12,345 bases of DNA. It comes from Gammaproteobacteria bacterium. Its GTDB lineage: Bacteria; Pseudomonadota; Gammaproteobacteria; Cardiobacteriales; Wohlfahrtiimonadaceae. Position numbers and translations under genes: made by a program. The stretch spans positions 1-12,345 of the forward strand of contig BHEQ01000035.1 of the NCBI GenBank assembly GCA_003864535.1, given 5' to 3'. The notes under the pieces were generated by a model, which did not search any database, had not been told where the DNA came from, and worked only from the letters and a program-made list of their open reading frames with translations. Shown here in pieces: positions 1-7,332 of the stretch; positions within the stretch are counted from its first letter, which is position 1, and every line of letters starts with the position of its first letter.

Positions 1-865
1 TCCCTGTTCCTTTATACCAAAACATGAAAGCAAAATAAGCACTAAATCCTGCGAGTATAAACCAAATAATAGAGCTGTCTGTAAATGATTGAGCAACCAT
101 ACTTACTGTATCAACTCCAGAAATCCATCAAAATAAAGGCACTAATAAAATAAGATTGGCGAGCCCTGAGGTAACTTGACGAATCGTAATCCCAACTTCA
201 GGATCTATCATTGAAGTCCCATATCCACAGATACAGCCTTCAATTCCCCAGCAAACAGCGGCAATAAATCCAAATAAAATTCCAATAAGTAACCCAGGAG
301 GAGCTTCATTACCAATTGCAGTACTTCCAATCATAAAGCTTGCTGAGATGCAAATAGCAATCCCTAGGATCATACGTGCATTAAGCGGCTGTTTAAATAG
401 AAACCTTCCAATAATAGTCCCAACAGCTGGGCAAAGCGCACTGATAGGAACAACTATACCACCTGCTTGTTGCAGCCCAATAACATAAGCTGTACTAGCC
501 AAAGGGCCGCCAATTATTGCAGCCCCAATCATGACTAATCCTGGTTTTGTTTTTATACAGCGTGTAAAATCGCCAATTCTACCTCTAACCGTTGCGATTA
601 AAATAGCCCAAACAGCACTACAAGTATCCGTGGTTGCAGCACCAAGCGCGGCGAGCAGAAATAGAACGGCAAAAGGGGAAAGACCTGAATTCTCACCATA
701 CCAAACTCCCCAAATCCCTTTTGACATACCAAGTGTCATAAACGCAGTATAAAAGCCATATGCAAGACCTGATGATAAAGCAATAGTGACTCCTCTTCTT
801 TTAAATGCTGCATTAAGCATCTTTTTAGCCGTCACTGCTGCTCGATTATTTATTATTTTAGTCAT
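1..865 (-). pseudogene. DMT/EamA-type transporter, interrupted by in-frame TGA, 3' end beyond window
   Basis: An inner-membrane protein of the drug/metabolite transporter superfamily; its substrate cannot be read from the sequence. The start ATG at 865 follows a good AAGGAG site. Residues 1-245 hold about seven hydrophobic helices, with a short basic N-terminus and an EamA-like Gly/Pro-rich stretch near residues 130-170. The frame then meets TGA at 128-130, but the 42 codons after it stay open to the window edge. They read like the next part of the same protein: a loop (WISGVDTVSM) and another helix (SIIWFILAGFSAYFAFMFWY). EamA proteins usually have ten helices and about 300 residues, so the stop truncates a recognisable gene. 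It may be a nonsense mutation, perhaps of a TGG Trp codon, or a sequencing error. The gene is divergent from the cut genes, so import of choline or export of a product is plausible but is inference. Confidence 0.72.
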
Positions 866-1156
866 AATTAAAACTCCTTGCTTTAAGTTACATGCGAACT
901 ACATTAACTTTGGTGATTTTGAGTTATTGTATTTATATTTGCAAAGAAAATTATTTATTAACCAATATTAATCAATAAAAGATTGATTAAAAGCAAGAAA
1001 ATATAACTATTTCTGGCGTAGTTTTTATGTAATTGCTATAAGATAAGTAAATAAAGTGAGAAAAATAAATAGGTTTTAATTAGTATAATTAGTAAATGTA
1101 GCTTTTGTAAAAGAGCACTATAAATTAGATTTTTATGAGAGGTTCTTGGGGATTTT
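866..1156. promoter_or_regulatory. Divergent intergenic control region between transporter and shell gene
   Basis: This AT-rich spacer holds no gene that I can support. It must carry the promoters of the leftward transporter and of the rightward shell/aldehyde dehydrogenase genes. A perfect -10-like TATAAT lies at 1084-1089, about 70 bases before the shell-protein start, but no good -35 stands at the expected distance. The dyad at 968-990 is described separately. The short frame running rightward across 786-971 has no coding character and overlaps the start of the transporter. Confidence 0.5.
968..990. promoter_or_regulatory. 9-bp perfect inverted repeat, candidate operator
   Basis: TTAATCAAT at 968-976 and ATTGATTAA at 982-990 are perfect inverted repeats around a 5-base centre. 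The site lies in the divergent spacer about 100 bases from the transporter start. It is AT-only apart from one C/G pair per arm and has no U-tract, so it looks more like a protein-binding dyad than a terminator. No regulator gene for it is in view. Confidence 0.4.
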
Positions 1157-1765
1157 ATGCGGTATTGTAGTGATTCAGCCATAGGGCTTATTGAAACGCT
1201 TGGGATGGGTCCAGCTCTTGCTGGTGCTGATAGTATGCTTAAAGCTGCGAGTGTCCAGTTAATAGCCTATGAAAATATTGGCTCAACTTTGGTATCCGTG
1301 ATGATCAAAGGCGATGTCGCTGCGGTACAAGCAGCTGTTGATGCAGGCGTGATTGCCGCCACCGCAATCGGTAAACTAACCGCAAGTAACGTAATGGCAA
1401 ATCCCGTTAAAAGTATTAGCGATATTGCCGCTGTTCATGGGATAGAGTCAGAATGTGCGTTAGATAAAACTCCCAAGGCATTAGGTCTTATCGAAACCTT
1501 TGGTATTGTATATATATTACAAGCAGCAGATGCGATGCTTAAAGCTGCTGATGTTGAGCTTATTGGTTATGAAAATGTGGCTTCAGGATATATTTCTGTA
1601 TTAGTTCAAGGTGATGTTGCTGCGGTGCAAGCAGCTGTTGAGGCTGGAATTAAATCTGTTGAGCAAATGCAAGCAGCAGTTTATAGCTCTCTAGTAATCC
1701 CAAGCCCGCATCCTGATTTGCAAAAAATAACAAAACGCTATTTGCTTGAAAATTTATTAGCATAA
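1157..1765 (+). CDS. Bacterial microcompartment shell protein with two BMC domains (BMC-T type)
   Basis: A shell protein that should form pseudohexameric trimers tiling the facets of a protein-bounded organelle. Two BMC domains are visible: residues 8 to about 95 (AIGLIETLGMGPALAGADSM) and about 104-195 (ALGLIETFGIVYILQAADAM). Each has the GLIET strand, the ADxMLKAA helix, a YEN turn and the KGDVAAVQAAV or QGDVAAVQAAV block. Both halves resemble hexameric EutM/PduA-like BMC-H domains. The 202-residue length fits tandem shell proteins. The chosen ATG lies five bases after GGGGA; an ATG at 1135 is in another frame and stops quickly. It lies upstream of the aldehyde-dehydrogenase homologue, cutC and cutD, all on the same strand, as in choline-type glycyl-radical microcompartments. 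It is the only shell gene in view. Fold and role are confident; the exact class and pore function are not. Confidence 0.9.
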   Translation: MRYCSDSAIGLIETLGMGPALAGADSMLKAASVQLIAYENIGSTLVSVMIKGDVAAVQAAVDAGVIAATAIGKLTASNVMANPVKSISDIAAVHGIESECALDKTPKALGLIETFGIVYILQAADAMLKAADVELIGYENVASGYISVLVQGDVAAVQAAVEAGIKSVEQMQAAVYSSLVIPSPHPDLQKITKRYLLENLLA

Positions 1766-1789
1766 TAATTTTGGATATTACATATATTG

Positions 1790-1822
1790 GATATTTAGAT
1801 ATTTAGATATTTAGATATATAT
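1790..1822. repeat. Octamer microrepeat GATATTTA x3 plus partial copy
   Basis: Three perfect head-to-tail copies of GATATTTA occupy 1790-1813, followed by a degenerate AT tail. The array lies between the shell gene stop and the next start at 1876. Changes in copy number would alter the spacing upstream of the aldehyde-dehydrogenase homologue. Confidence 0.8.
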
Positions 1823-1875
1823 ATTAAATATTAGATATAGTTAGTGTATGTAAATTAAAATAAAGAGAGTTAAGA

Positions 1876-3342
1876 ATGATTGCAGATAATGATTTAATTT
1901 CCATTCAGCAGGCGCGAATTCTGGCAGAAAATGCTTTTAATGCACAGAAAAAACTTAGCTCATTTACGCAAGAGCAGCTAGATAAGATTGTTGAATGCGT
2001 GGCAAGTGAACTGGAAAATAAGCTTGAATTTCTTGCAAAACTCTCTTGCGATGAAACTGACTTTGGCAGATGGCAGGATAAATATTTTAAGAATAATTTC
2101 GTATGTACCACTATTCGTGAGCAATTACAAGGTCTTCACTGTGTTGGGGTTATCAAGGAAGATCAGCATAAGCGCACAGTTGATATTGGTGTTCCTGTTG
2201 GTGTCATCATTGCTTTATGTCCTGTTACAAGTCCTGTTTCAACAACAATCTATAAAACATTAATCGCACTTAAATCAGGCAATGCGATTATATTCTCACC
2301 TCATCCTCGCGCAATCAAGAGCATCAGTAGCGTTCTAGATATTATGATCCGTACCGCTCAAGAGCATGGTCTACCTGAAGGTTGCTTATCCTATCTTAAA
2401 AGCGTGACTAAAAGCGGGACGCTTGAGCTTATAAATCATCCTGTTACTTCTTTAGTGATGATTACAGGTGTGCCAAGCATGTATAAAGCAGCTAGTTGCT
2501 CTGGCAAGCCAATTATTTATGGTGGCACAGGTAATGGACCTGCATTTATTGAGCGCAGTGCTAATATTACGCAAGCAGTGCAAGATATTCTTCAAAGTAA
2601 AACTTTTGATTATGGGATCGCGCCTTCTGCTGAGCATTGCGTTGTTATTGATGCTTGTATTGACAAAGAGGTTAAATCCTCTTTTAAAGATAATGGCGCG
2701 TATTTTATGACAGAAGCGGAATCAATTATGCTTGCGGAACGTCTATTTTATGCAGATGGAAAAGGCCGCAAAGATATGGTTGGAAAACCAGCATCAGTCT
2801 TAGCGCAGCGCGCAGGATTTACCGTTCCTGAGCATACAAGATTACTTATTGCAGAGCGCAGCCATGTTTTGGATACGGATATCTACGTTAAAGAGCTTCT
2901 CTCACCTGTTCTTGCATATTATGTGGAGGATGATTGGATGCATGCGTGTGAGAAATGTATCGAACTTCTACTCCATGAGAGAAATGGACATACACTTACA
3001 ATTCACTCCCATAATGAAGAGATTATTCGGCTGTTTGCACTAAAAAAACCTGTAGGACGCTTGTTGGTCAACACTCCCGCAGCATTTGGTGGAATCGGTG
3101 CAACTACAAATCTCTTTCCAGCCTTAACTCTAGGCAGCGGCAGTGCAGGTTTTGGGCTTACTGCTGATAATGTATCGCCGCTGAATCTTATTTACATTCG
3201 TAAAGTTGGTTATGGAGTTAAAAATATTGAGCACAAAGCGTCTCAAGCAAATCAAGAAAATCAAATGCCTCAAGCAAATAATGCCGAAAAAACGCAAGCT
3301 TTCAAACAGTTAATATTAAAGGTAATTAAAGAGTTAAGCTAA
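1876..3342 (+). CDS. Acylating-aldehyde-dehydrogenase homologue of a microcompartment, catalytic residues replaced
   Basis: A member of the CoA-acylating aldehyde dehydrogenase family (EutE/PduP/AdhE N-domain type), which converts acetaldehyde to acetyl-CoA with NAD. The family scaffold is clear: LKSGNAIIFSPHPRA near residues 131-145, SGKPIIYGGTGNGPAFIE near 210-227, SKTFDYG at 241-247 and the general-base Glu context KELLSP. Two key residues are missing. AdhE has FDNGVIC, with the nucleophile three residues after Gly; here the sequence is FDYGIAP, so Pro250 stands there and the nearest Cys is Cys255. The oxyanion Asn motif TTNP reads VTSP. It may therefore be a pseudoenzyme or structural cargo, or use unusual chemistry. 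Residues 453-472 are a Gln/Asn/Ala-rich linker and 473-488 an amphipathic helix (TQAFKQLILKVIKELS), like an encapsulation peptide. AGAGAG precedes the ATG. CutF or a related cut-locus ALDH is the nearest label, left unassigned because catalysis is doubtful. Confidence 0.88.
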   Translation: MIADNDLISIQQARILAENAFNAQKKLSSFTQEQLDKIVECVASELENKLEFLAKLSCDETDFGRWQDKYFKNNFVCTTIREQLQGLHCVGVIKEDQHKRTVDIGVPVGVIIALCPVTSPVSTTIYKTLIALKSGNAIIFSPHPRAIKSISSVLDIMIRTAQEHGLPEGCLSYLKSVTKSGTLELINHPVTSLVMITGVPSMYKAASCSGKPIIYGGTGNGPAFIERSANITQAVQDILQSKTFDYGIAPSAEHCVVIDACIDKEVKSSFKDNGAYFMTEAESIMLAERLFYADGKGRKDMVGKPASVLAQRAGFTVPEHTRLLIAERSHVLDTDIYVKELLSPVLAYYVEDDWMHACEKCIELLLHERNGHTLTIHSHNEEIIRLFALKKPVGRLLVNTPAAFGGIGATTNLFPALTLGSGSAGFGLTADNVSPLNLIYIRKVGYGVKNIEHKASQANQENQMPQANNAEKTQAFKQLILKVIKELS

Positions 3343-3359
3343 AGGGCGCATCTATCTGT

Positions 3360-3400
3360 GCTTTTAATAAAATCACAAGCCTTGAAAAATCTAATTAATA
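3360..3400 (+). repeat. 41-bp direct repeat, copy 1 (upstream of cutC)
   Basis: It matches 7333-7373 at 39 of 41 positions (differences at 3375 A/G and 3391 C/A) and starts GCTTTTAATAAAATC. It begins 18 bases after the aldehyde-dehydrogenase homologue ends. The two copies bracket the cutC-cutD pair. It has no coding content and no strong internal dyad. Confidence 0.85.
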
Positions 3401-3419
3401 GAAGTCCCCTAAAAAAGAT

Positions 3420-3439
3420 AGCTTCTAAAACTAGAAGTT
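3420..3439 (+). terminator. Small hairpin in the leader before cutC
   Basis: AGCTTCTA (3420-3427) pairs with TAGAAGTT (3432-3439) around the loop AAAC, with one G-U pair. The stem is AT-rich and only a short T run follows, so it would be a weak terminator or attenuator at best. It lies 36 bases before the cutC start codon. Confidence 0.3.
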
Positions 3440-3475
3440 TACATAAATTAAACAAACTAAAAAGTAGGATATAAC

Positions 3476-6067
3476 ATGAGCCTTAATAATTTTTCAAACA
3501 CACTTACAGATACAATCAAGAATCTAATCTCGGAAGATGTTAGTGATTTTTCAAATAAATTTGCAAAAGCAACCGAAAATTTATCATCTGAAGAGCGCGA
3601 TTTATTAAAACGCTTCTTTGAAGGTATGTATACAGGTATAAATAAGCAATCATCTGAAAATAATGAAATATCTAGCGTAACTGGAATACCTGACGGACCA
3701 ACACCGCGGCATATTAAACTCAAAGAGAATTTTTTAAAGAAAGTTCCAACGATTACGATTCACCGCGCGAAGATCATCACTAAAATTGCTCAAGAAAACT
3801 CTGGTATGCCTAAAATAATGATGCGTTCCAAAAGTTTTCGTACTTGCTGCGAGCTTGCCCCAATCCTGATTCAAGATCATGAGCTCATTGTTGGCTCACC
3901 AAATGGTGCTCCGCGTGCGGGTGCGTTCTCACCTGATCTTTCTTGGCGTTGGATGCGAGATGAGCTTGAGACTATTGGCACGCGTGCGCAAGATCCTTTT
4001 TATATTTCTGAAGAGGATAAACGTATTTTGAAAGATGAGATTTTTCCATACTGGAAGGGGAAATCTGTTGATGAATATTGTGAAGATCAATACCGTGAAG
4101 CAGGATTATGGGAGTTATCTGGCGAATCATTTGTATCTGACTGCTCCTATCATGCTTTAAATGGCGGTGGAGATTCAAATCCTGGTTACGATATTATTCT
4201 TATGAAAAAAGGGATGCTTGATATCCAGCGCGAGGCTGCGGAATATCTTGAAAAACTCAGCTATGATCGTCCTGATGATATTGAGAAAATTTATTACTAC
4301 AAATCAATCATCGAGACTGCTGAAGGGGTGATGATTTATGCGCGTAGATTATCTCAACATGCCGCTAAATTAGCGGAACAAGAGCCAAATCCAAAACGTA
4401 AAGCTGAGCTTCTTAAAATTTCTGAAGTAAATGCACGTGTTCCTGCGCATAAACCAAGTAATTTTTGGGAGGCAATTCAATCGGTTTGGACAATTGAATC
4501 TTTACTTGTTGTTGAAGAAAATCAAACAGGTATGTCGATAGGGCGTGTTGATCAATATATGTATCCGTTCTTTAAAGCCGATCTTGAATCAGGTCGGATG
4601 AGTGAATACGAGGCGTTTGATCTTGCAGGCTGTATGCTTATTAAAATGTCGGAAATGATGTGGCTCACAAGTGAGAGTGCTTCTAAGTTTTTTGCAGGAT
4701 ATCAACCATTTGTAAATATGTGCGTTGGCGGTGTAACGCGAGAAGGGCATGATGCTACGAATGATCTTACCTATCTTTTGATGGACGCGGTAAGGCATGT
4801 CAAAATTTATCAGCCTTCATTAGCAACGCGGGTGCATAATAAATCACCCCATAGATATTTAAAGAAAATAGTAGAAGTAATCCGCGCAGGTATGGGCTTT
4901 CCCGCAGTTCATTTTGATGATGCGCATATTAAAATGATGCTTTCCAAAGGTATATCCATGGAAGATGCGCGTGATTATTGTTTGATGGGCTGTGTTGAGC
5001 CACAAAAATCGGGGCGTTTATATCAGTGGACTTCAACCGCGTATACTCAGTGGCCAATTTGTATTGAACTTGTGTTAAATCATGGTGTTCCATTATGGTA
5101 TGGCAAAAAAGTTTGCCCTGATTTAGGTGATTTAAATACCTTTAATACTTATGAGAAATTTGATGCTGCGGTTAAAGAACAAATTAAGTACATCACCAAA
5201 TGGTCAAGTGTCGCCACGGTGATCTCGCAGCGCGTGCATAGAGAGCTTGCGCCTAAGCCGCTAATGTCTATGATGTATGAAGGCTGCATGGAATCAGCTC
5301 GAGATGTTTCGGCAGGTGGCGCGATGTATAACTTCGGGCCTGGCGTTGTTTGGAGCGGGCTTGCAACCTATGTTGATTCGATGGCAGCGATTAGAAAGCT
5401 TATTTTTGAGGATAAAAAATACACGCTCGCACAACTAAATGAGGCGTTAAAAGCTGACTTTAAAGGTTATGATCAAATTAAAGCTGACTGTTTAGCCGCG
5501 CCTAAATATGGTAATGATGATGATTATGCAGATTTTATTGCATCTGATCTTATTTACTTTACCGAAACTGATCATCGTAAATACAAAACACTATATTCAG
5601 TTTTAAGTCATGGTACGCTTTCCATATCAAATAATACCCCATTTGGGCAACTTCTTGGCGCAGGTGCGAATGGAAGACACGCATGGATGCCGCTTTCTGA
5701 TGGCATCAGCCCATCTCAAGGTGCTGATTATAAAGGGCCTACTGCGATCATCAAGAGTATCTCCAAAATGGCAAATGATTATATGAATATTGGCATGGTG
5801 CATAACTTTAAACTCATGTCAGGTCTTCTAGATACTCCAGAGGGAGAGAACGGTATCATCACACTTATGCGCACCGCGAGCATTTTAGGCAATGGAGAAA
5901 TGCAATTTAACTATCTTGATAATGAAGTTTTGCTAGATGCACAAAAACATCCTGAAAAACATCGTGATCTTGTCGTGCGCGTTGCTGGATACAGTGCTTT
6001 CTTTATTGAGCTGTGTAAAGATGTTCAAGATGAGATTATTAGCCGTACCGTGATTCGTGAATTATAA
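3476..6067 (+). CDS. cutC: Choline trimethylamine-lyase, glycyl radical enzyme CutC
   Basis: Cleaves choline to trimethylamine and acetaldehyde under anoxia, using a glycyl radical and a thiyl radical. Numbered against the D. alaskensis enzyme, every known active-site residue occurs at exactly +17: Tyr225, Asp233 (in GGGD), Phe412 (in YQPF), Cys506 and Glu508 in GCVEP, Thr519, Tyr523, and the radical-bearing Gly838 in VRVAGYSAFF. This separates it from diol dehydratases and pyruvate formate-lyases. The 863-residue length fits the short CutC form, not the roughly 1,100-residue form of Klebsiella. Residues 1-20 (MSLNNFSNTLTDTIKNLISE) form an additional amphipathic helix before the usual start of the core and may be an encapsulation peptide. 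AGGA lies six bases before the ATG. cutD follows after 99 bases containing two hairpins. Reaction and identity are very well supported; encapsulation is inferred. Confidence 0.97.
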   Translation: MSLNNFSNTLTDTIKNLISEDVSDFSNKFAKATENLSSEERDLLKRFFEGMYTGINKQSSENNEISSVTGIPDGPTPRHIKLKENFLKKVPTITIHRAKIITKIAQENSGMPKIMMRSKSFRTCCELAPILIQDHELIVGSPNGAPRAGAFSPDLSWRWMRDELETIGTRAQDPFYISEEDKRILKDEIFPYWKGKSVDEYCEDQYREAGLWELSGESFVSDCSYHALNGGGDSNPGYDIILMKKGMLDIQREAAEYLEKLSYDRPDDIEKIYYYKSIIETAEGVMIYARRLSQHAAKLAEQEPNPKRKAELLKISEVNARVPAHKPSNFWEAIQSVWTIESLLVVEENQTGMSIGRVDQYMYPFFKADLESGRMSEYEAFDLAGCMLIKMSEMMWLTSESASKFFAGYQPFVNMCVGGVTREGHDATNDLTYLLMDAVRHVKIYQPSLATRVHNKSPHRYLKKIVEVIRAGMGFPAVHFDDAHIKMMLSKGISMEDARDYCLMGCVEPQKSGRLYQWTSTAYTQWPICIELVLNHGVPLWYGKKVCPDLGDLNTFNTYEKFDAAVKEQIKYITKWSSVATVISQRVHRELAPKPLMSMMYEGCMESARDVSAGGAMYNFGPGVVWSGLATYVDSMAAIRKLIFEDKKYTLAQLNEALKADFKGYDQIKADCLAAPKYGNDDDYADFIASDLIYFTETDHRKYKTLYSVLSHGTLSISNNTPFGQLLGAGANGRHAWMPLSDGISPSQGADYKGPTAIIKSISKMANDYMNIGMVHNFKLMSGLLDTPEGENGIITLMRTASILGNGEMQFNYLDNEVLLDAQKHPEKHRDLVVRVAGYSAFFIELCKDVQDEIISRTVIREL

Positions 6068-6080
6068 AAATTTTAATGTA

Positions 6081-6103
6081 GGGGCGACCGGTGTGGTCAC
6101 CCC
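6081..6103 (+). repeat. GC-rich hairpin 1 between cutC and cutD
   Basis: GGGGCGACC (6081-6089) pairs with GGTCACCCC (6095-6103) around a five-base loop, with one C-A mismatch. It is much richer in G+C than its surroundings and has no T-tract after it. It looks like a unit of a dispersed intergenic palindromic repeat, and in the cutCD mRNA it would form a stable stem just after the cutC stop. Confidence 0.65.
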
Positions 6104-6118
6104 CGTAACGAGCCTTAG

Positions 6119-6149
6119 AGGGGCGAACAGATAAGTTCTTCCCTGTTTT
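6119..6149 (+). terminator. GC-rich hairpin 2 with trailing T run before cutD
   Basis: AGGGGCGAAC (6119-6128) pairs with GTTCTTCCCT (6135-6144) around AGATAA, with one G-U pair and one mismatch, and is followed by GTTTT. It shares the GGGGCGA opening with the hairpin 38 bases upstream. The shape resembles a weak rho-independent terminator placed 18 bases before the cutD start. It may lower activase expression relative to CutC, or protect the cutC message. Confidence 0.5.
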
Positions 6150-6166
6150 AATATCATGGAAATAAA

Positions 6167-7093
6167 ATGGAAAGAACAGCACTAATTTTTAATATCCAAA
6201 AATATAGCATTCATGATGGTCCTGGTGTACGCACGCTCGTATTCTTAAAAGGTTGTCCGCTGCGGTGTAAATGGTGTTCAAACCCTGAGAGTCAAGTTAG
6301 GCAATATCAGGTTCTGTTTAAGAAAAACCTGTGCACTAATAGCGGTGCTTGCGCGGTTGTTTGTCCCGTCCAAATCCATACAATGTCTATCGATAAAATT
6401 CATCAGGTTGATCAAACTATTGAATGTATAGGCTGCCGCAGATGTGAGGAGGCATGTCCTGAAAAAGCCATTGCAATAGTTGGCGAGCTTAAAACTATTT
6501 CAGAAATTATGGAAATAGTTGAAGAAGATAGACCTTTTTATGATAGCTCAGGCGGTGGAATAACTTTAGGCGGTGGCGAGTCATTAATGCAGCCTGAAGC
6601 CGCGCTCAATCTGTTGATGAGTAGTAAGCAAGCTGGAATTAATACCGCAATAGAAACCTGTGGCTATGCTCAACTTGAAACCGTGATGAAAGTCGCCGAA
6701 TTTACCGATCTTTTCTTGTTTGATGTCAAACATATGGATTCAAGCGAACATTACAAAGGTACTGGTGTGCATAATGAGGCGATTTTAAATAATCTTAAAT
6801 GGCTGCTTGAGAACAGATATAACGTTAAGGTACGCATACCACTTTTGAAAGGGTTTAATGATAGCGAAATAAATTTATCCAAACTTATCTCGTTTCTTGC
6901 ACCATATCGGCTTCACAAAAACTTTAAAGGTATTGATATTTTGCCTTACCATAAATTTGGAGTAAATAAGTATATTCAGCTTGATCGAGAATATGCAATT
7001 AAAGATGATCCTTCATCAAATCTCGATGATTTTAAGCGCATTGAGAATATTTTTAAAAAGCATGATTTTCCAGTTAGTATTATTTCGCATTGA
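6167..7093 (+). CDS. cutD: CutC-activating enzyme, radical SAM glycyl radical activase CutD
   Basis: Installs the glycyl radical on CutC by cleaving S-adenosylmethionine at a [4Fe-4S] cluster. The radical-SAM motif CxxxCxxC is at Cys30, Cys34 and Cys37, preceded by the activase signature DGPGVRTLVFLKGCPLRCKW. A ferredoxin-like insert follows. Its second cluster motif is complete (Cys87, Cys90, Cys93, Cys97). The first reads CTNSGACAVVCP, with Cys56, Cys62 and Cys66 but Ser59 where a CxxCxxCxxxC motif would have its second Cys. GGGITLGGGES near 125-135 is the SAM-binding Gly-rich strand. The 308-residue length is normal for the clade. It lies 99 bases after cutC on the same strand, with a modest TGGA site before the ATG. 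Position next to cutC makes CutD the secure assignment. Confidence 0.95.
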   Translation: MERTALIFNIQKYSIHDGPGVRTLVFLKGCPLRCKWCSNPESQVRQYQVLFKKNLCTNSGACAVVCPVQIHTMSIDKIHQVDQTIECIGCRRCEEACPEKAIAIVGELKTISEIMEIVEEDRPFYDSSGGGITLGGGESLMQPEAALNLLMSSKQAGINTAIETCGYAQLETVMKVAEFTDLFLFDVKHMDSSEHYKGTGVHNEAILNNLKWLLENRYNVKVRIPLLKGFNDSEINLSKLISFLAPYRLHKNFKGIDILPYHKFGVNKYIQLDREYAIKDDPSSNLDDFKRIENIFKKHDFPVSIISH

Positions 7094-7332
7094 TATACTT
7101 ATAAAAAGCACAAATAAAAGCGTTCTTTATTGCCACATTTTGATATACCCTAAGCATAAGAATAGATTATGATTAGATTTAAAATTGTGTGGTAAATATT
7201 GCGGACAAACATTAATTGTCGGTATTGACCCAACTACAAAAGCCTCCTCTAACACAGTGAGGGGCATATCTATTAATTGCTTTTTCTGCGTTACGCAATT
7301 TTATTTAGTGCTCATTTACCTATGTAAACTGC
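7094..7332. other. Intergenic stretch after cutD, no gene seen
   Basis: AT-rich with stops in all frames. A poor stem with a bulged T (GCCTCCTC near 7241 with GAGGGGC near 7258) lies between the convergent cutD and the minus-strand accessory genes but has no clear T-tract. GACAA/TTGTC at 7204-7220 is a short dyad of doubtful meaning. No tRNA-like structure or insertion sequence was recognised. Confidence 0.5.

Noticed and set aside
128..130. TGA as Trp (alternative genetic code) or as selenocysteine in the transporter
   Set aside because: The large intact genes (cutC, cutD, sufB, the ALDH homologue) use TGG for Trp with no internal TGA, cutD and the regulator end in TGA at family-typical lengths, and no SECIS-like stem was noticed. 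A nonsense change or read error is simpler.
1135..1170. Alternative ATG at 1135 for the shell protein, or a leader peptide
   Set aside because: It is out of frame with the BMC domains and meets a stop after 11 codons; a leader peptide role has no further support.
7241..7264. Possible bidirectional terminator between cutD and the DUF943-like genes
   Set aside because: The stem has a bulge and about seven pairs, and neither side has a clear T-tract, so it is too weak to list as a terminator.
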